Shown piece after piece: positions 62,158 to 64,000 of a stretch of 64,000 nt of DNA. The notes beneath the pieces were generated by a model. It had not been told where the DNA came from and ran no database searches. It was given only the letters and a program-made list of their open reading frames with translations. Where the stretch lies: contig JADYYE010000096.1 in assembly GCA_020853815.1 (NCBI GenBank), forward strand, positions 37,927 through 101,926, in the 5' to 3' direction. The DNA is from Phycisphaerales bacterium. GTDB lineage: Bacteria; Planctomycetota; Phycisphaerae; Phycisphaerales; UBA1924. Position 1 is the stretch's first letter; the number at the start of each line of letters is the position of its first letter. A program made the position numbers and the translations under genes.

Positions 62158-62892
62158 ATGGCACGGCAGGCCGTCATCGATCGATTTGGCTGGGCGATCA
62201 TCGCGACGGTATCGATCACGATCGGCGCGTGGGCCGCGTGGATCGCGCGAGGTTCTGGCTCGGGCATCGCGGCCGCGTTGGGCTTCGGGGTGTTTTTCGC
62301 GGCGGTCGTGGCGATTCCAACTTCGGCGATCTGGGGAACCGGCCTTGGTCTGCGAGAAAAGGCACGTCGCTGGTACGTTGCTCGCTCGTGTGCGAAGTGC
62401 GGAGCCAGCCTGATGCGGCTCGAATGCCGCTGGAACGTCGTCGTGTGCAAGGCTTGCGGCACGCGCAACTGGCTCCGCGCGATCGGGGCAACGCCCGCGC
62501 AACTCCGAACTCGAGAGACGGCGTTCGATGGCCTGACCATCGCACTGGGCAGCCGCTGCCCGAGCTGCGCGGGCGAATTGGGAGGAACACGATGCGAGCA
62601 CGGGTCTTTCTCGTGCGCTGAGTGCCGCGTGACGCACAGCGCTGCCGCGATTGCCCCGACCGATTTCGTGGAAATTCGCGAGGCGTGGAGGCGATTCTGT
62701 GAAGGCCGCTCTGCGGATGATGACGCATTGTGCGAGCGATGCGGCTATCGGCTTGGCAGATTGCCGGTCGAGCATGACGAAGTGCGCTGTCCCGAGTGCT
62801 CGCACACGAACGCGCTGCTCCGGGTGCGAAAGCTCACGGTTGAGAGCCAGGACTTCGACGAGTTCGTACGCGATTGGAAGCCGCGCCCATGA
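62158..62892 (+). CDS. Hypothetical membrane protein with three zinc-ribbon motifs
   Basis: A 244-residue protein. Two N-terminal membrane helices (about 10-28 and 33-55) are followed by three CxxC...CxxC zinc ribbons: CAKCGASLM with CKACGTRN, CPSCAGEL with CAEC, and CERCGYRL with CPECSHTN. The third resembles ribbons in many planctomycete membrane proteins of unknown role. No enzymatic motif is seen. It is flanked by 27-base direct repeats, the right one covering its stop codon. The ATG at 62158 lacks a clear ribosome binding site; TGATAGCATGATCGC lies just upstream. Confidence 0.7.
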   Translation: MARQAVIDRFGWAIIATVSITIGAWAAWIARGSGSGIAAALGFGVFFAAVVAIPTSAIWGTGLGLREKARRWYVARSCAKCGASLMRLECRWNVVVCKACGTRNWLRAIGATPAQLRTRETAFDGLTIALGSRCPSCAGELGGTRCEHGSFSCAECRVTHSAAAIAPTDFVEIREAWRRFCEGRSADDDALCERCGYRLGRLPVEHDEVRCPECSHTNALLRVRKLTVESQDFDEFVRDWKPRP

Positions 62893-62912
62893 AAAACGCA
62901 CGCTGTTCGCGT
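62886..62912. repeat. 27-base direct repeat, right copy
   Basis: Matches 62093-62119 with one mismatch. It overlaps the 3' end of the zinc-ribbon gene and most of the terminator hairpin. Confidence 0.8.
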
Positions 62913-62917
62913 GCGTT
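62890..62917 (-). terminator. Terminator for rpmE, possibly bidirectional
   Basis: AACGCACGC-TGTTC-GCGTGCGTT forms a 9-base-pair stem (62895-62903 and 62909-62917). On the minus strand it continues into TTTTT, giving a rho-independent terminator about 135 bases after the rpmE stop. On the plus strand it could also serve the zinc-ribbon gene, although the T run there is short. Confidence 0.65.
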
Positions 62918-63052
62918 CGATGGTCGTCTGATTGGTACGACGAAGGCCGGGCCAAAGCCGGCTTGGCTAATCTTGGCCGCGGCCGCACCGCCGAGCAAGC
63001 CCCACCAACGCCGCGAGGCGCGAAGGCGTGACGGCGGGGTCCCAGCCGAAGC

Positions 63053-63286
63053 TCAGGCCTTCTTCTTCTCGTCCTTCTTGAAATAGTTGCCCGAGTACTT
63101 GCGGGTGAACTTCTCGACGCGGCCGGCGGCGTCGACGAAGGTCTGCTTGCCCGTGAAGAACGGGTGCGAACCCGACCACACTTCGACGTGCAGCTCGGGC
63201 ACGGTGGCGCCGACGGTCATGACGACCTGGCCGTTGTGGTAGACCTTGCAGTTGGGGTAGTAGCGCGGATGCGTGTCCTTCTTCAT
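63053..63286 (-). CDS. rpmE: 50S ribosomal protein L31 (bL31)
   Basis: A 77-residue protein with the bL31 pattern MKKDTHPRYYP near the start and SHPFFTGKQTFVDAAGRVEK in the middle. It is a protein of the large ribosomal subunit at the bridge to the small subunit. Only one of the four zinc cysteines of the C+ form remains (PNCKVYHNG), so this is a zinc-independent (C-) type. The C-terminus is Lys-rich. The ATG at 63286 is the family start; longer readings run into untranslated sequence. Confidence 0.93.
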   Translation of the reverse strand: MKKDTHPRYYPNCKVYHNGQVVMTVGATVPELHVEVWSGSHPFFTGKQTFVDAAGRVEKFTRKYSGNYFKKDEKKKA

Positions 63287-63745
63287 GGCGAGTCCCCGAT
63301 TGAGTCGTTGGTCCAATTCCAGTCGTGGATCAGGTTTCGGTCGCTGATCCGGTCGTTCCGATGCTCCCGGCGGGTGGACCCGGCCGGTGTGATTCAAACT
63401 CCCTGCGGCCGCCCCGAAACGAACCGGGACGATGGGCCGCGATTTTCGATCTCTCCACTCCGCCGGATTTTCGTCCGGGCGATTCCGATGCCGAGCCGGA
63501 CGGCGCGGGCATCGTTGGCGAGCAACCGACCGGTCCCGGGCCGAGCCCGAGACGAGGCGGGAACTTGCCGCGTGGTTCGCCTAGGGGGCCTGTAGGGCCC
63601 CGGGCGATGGGTCGAGAGTATAGGCTGGCCCGTCGGGTCGAGGGAGCGGGCGAGTCGGTCGATCTTGACCCCCGGCCAAGGGCGGCTAGGCTTTGGCCCG
63701 GTCAATCTCCCGGCACGTCCGGTGGGTTGGCCGCGACATCCCGAT
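63287..63745. other. 459-base region between rpmE and tRNA-Asn
   Basis: This is the shared upstream region of divergent rpmE (minus) and tRNA-Asn (plus). No gene is supported; open frames here are short and Arg/Pro-rich. I see no clear riboswitch or promoter consensus. Confidence 0.4.
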
Positions 63746-63817
63746 TCCCCGATAGCTCAATGGTAGAGCGACCGGCTGTTAACCGGTAGGTTCTAGGTTC
63801 GAGTCCTAGTCGGGGAG
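63746..63817 (+). tRNA. tRNA-Asn (anticodon GTT)
   Basis: A 72-base cloverleaf: acceptor TCCCCGA/TCGGGGA, D stem GCTC/GAGC with loop AATGGTA, anticodon stem ACCGG/CCGGT with loop CTGTTAA (GTT), a 5-base variable loop, and T stem CTAGG/CCTAG with TTCGAGT. The discriminator is G and CCA is not encoded. Confidence 0.97.
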
Positions 63818-63822
63818 TTCTG

Positions 63823-63856
63823 AACGGCTCCGCCTTTGGCGGAGCCGTTTTGGTTT
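63823..63856 (+). terminator. Rho-independent terminator after tRNA-Asn
   Basis: AACGGCTCCGCC-TTT-GGCGGAGCCGTT forms a perfect 12-base-pair stem (63823-63834 and 63838-63849) followed by TTTGGTTT, six bases after the tRNA. A second hairpin GTGGGCC-GGTTT-GGCCCAC lies at 63861-63879. Confidence 0.9.
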
Positions 63857-64000
63857 ACGGGTGGGCCGGTTTGGCCCACGGCGGCCACTTGGCCCAAATC
63901 CCCGCAGAATCCGCGTCGTTTGACGATTTGGCCACGGGGCGGCCACGCTCTCGGTTCGAGGCCGTTTCCGAGGCATGAAGTCCCGACATCATGTGTTCCG

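Overview
The window reads as chromosomal DNA of a high-GC planctomycete, most probably of the Phycisphaerae lineage. The evidence is a PSCyt1/DUF1549/DUF1553 gene paired with a Tat-exported DUF1501 protein, an LPS-export locus, many secreted beta-propeller, FG-GAP and LamG proteins, a PEP-CTERM-like protein, and ten proteins that end in a duplicated dockerin-like EF-hand module whose last two residues are Gly-Cys (the pattern I know as GC-type dockerin). No rRNA, CRISPR array or intact insertion sequence was seen. One tRNA (Asn, GTT) lies at the right end.

Layout. 1-5.3 kb: the end of an unknown gene, an RNHCP zinc protein, a small membrane protein, and a secreted double M16 peptidase on the minus strand, followed by a repeat-rich gap. 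5.3-9.3 kb: an orphan NtrC-type regulator and the first GC-dockerin protein (DUF1028 plus FG-GAP). 9.6-16.9 kb: a DUF4097-like envelope protein, a carbohydrate group (GH31 and a DUF2961/GH172 protein), a secreted esterase, a tandem FKBP isomerase, and two decayed gene fragments. 17.4-24.3 kb: a fused ABC permease and the DUF1501/DUF1553 pair. 24.5-29.1 kb: truD, a rhodanese, a probable lipoprotein, recX and a DMT exporter, all on the minus strand. 29.2-38.3 kb: ybeY, a CBS/CorC-type protein, cysS, then an LPS cluster of LptF/G-type permease, GT39/83-like transferase, PAP2 phosphatase and a second LptF/G-type permease.

38.5-59.1 kb is the most distinctive region. Nine GC-dockerin proteins lie in near-tandem, all on the plus strand, each with a signal peptide, a different exported body (LamG, LVIVD propeller, HAF repeats, PQQ propeller, alpha/beta hydrolase, YWTD propeller, metzincin protease with two PA14 domains) and the same tail. 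Three unrelated genes are interspersed: a protein of unknown function, a PEP-CTERM-like protein and an FG-GAP protein without the tail. Most tail genes have their own sigma70-like promoter, so they look like separate units sharing a sorting module rather than an operon. 59.3-64 kb returns to housekeeping and hypothetical genes: a Tat-exported Gfo/Idh/MocA oxidoreductase, a DUF1905/YdeI protein, a lipoprotein, a zinc-ribbon membrane protein, rpmE and tRNA-Asn.

Intergenic DNA carries several short periodic repeat families: GGCATCGG/GGGCAAT, GCGAGACA, TCCCAAC and CACGGAGG. One copy sits in frame inside truD. The GGCATC family follows the stop codon of five of the ten GC-dockerin genes. Several genes have a -10 box only 5-8 bases before the ATG and no Shine-Dalgarno sequence, which suggests leaderless transcripts. 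All calls are from reading the sequence; no database search was made.
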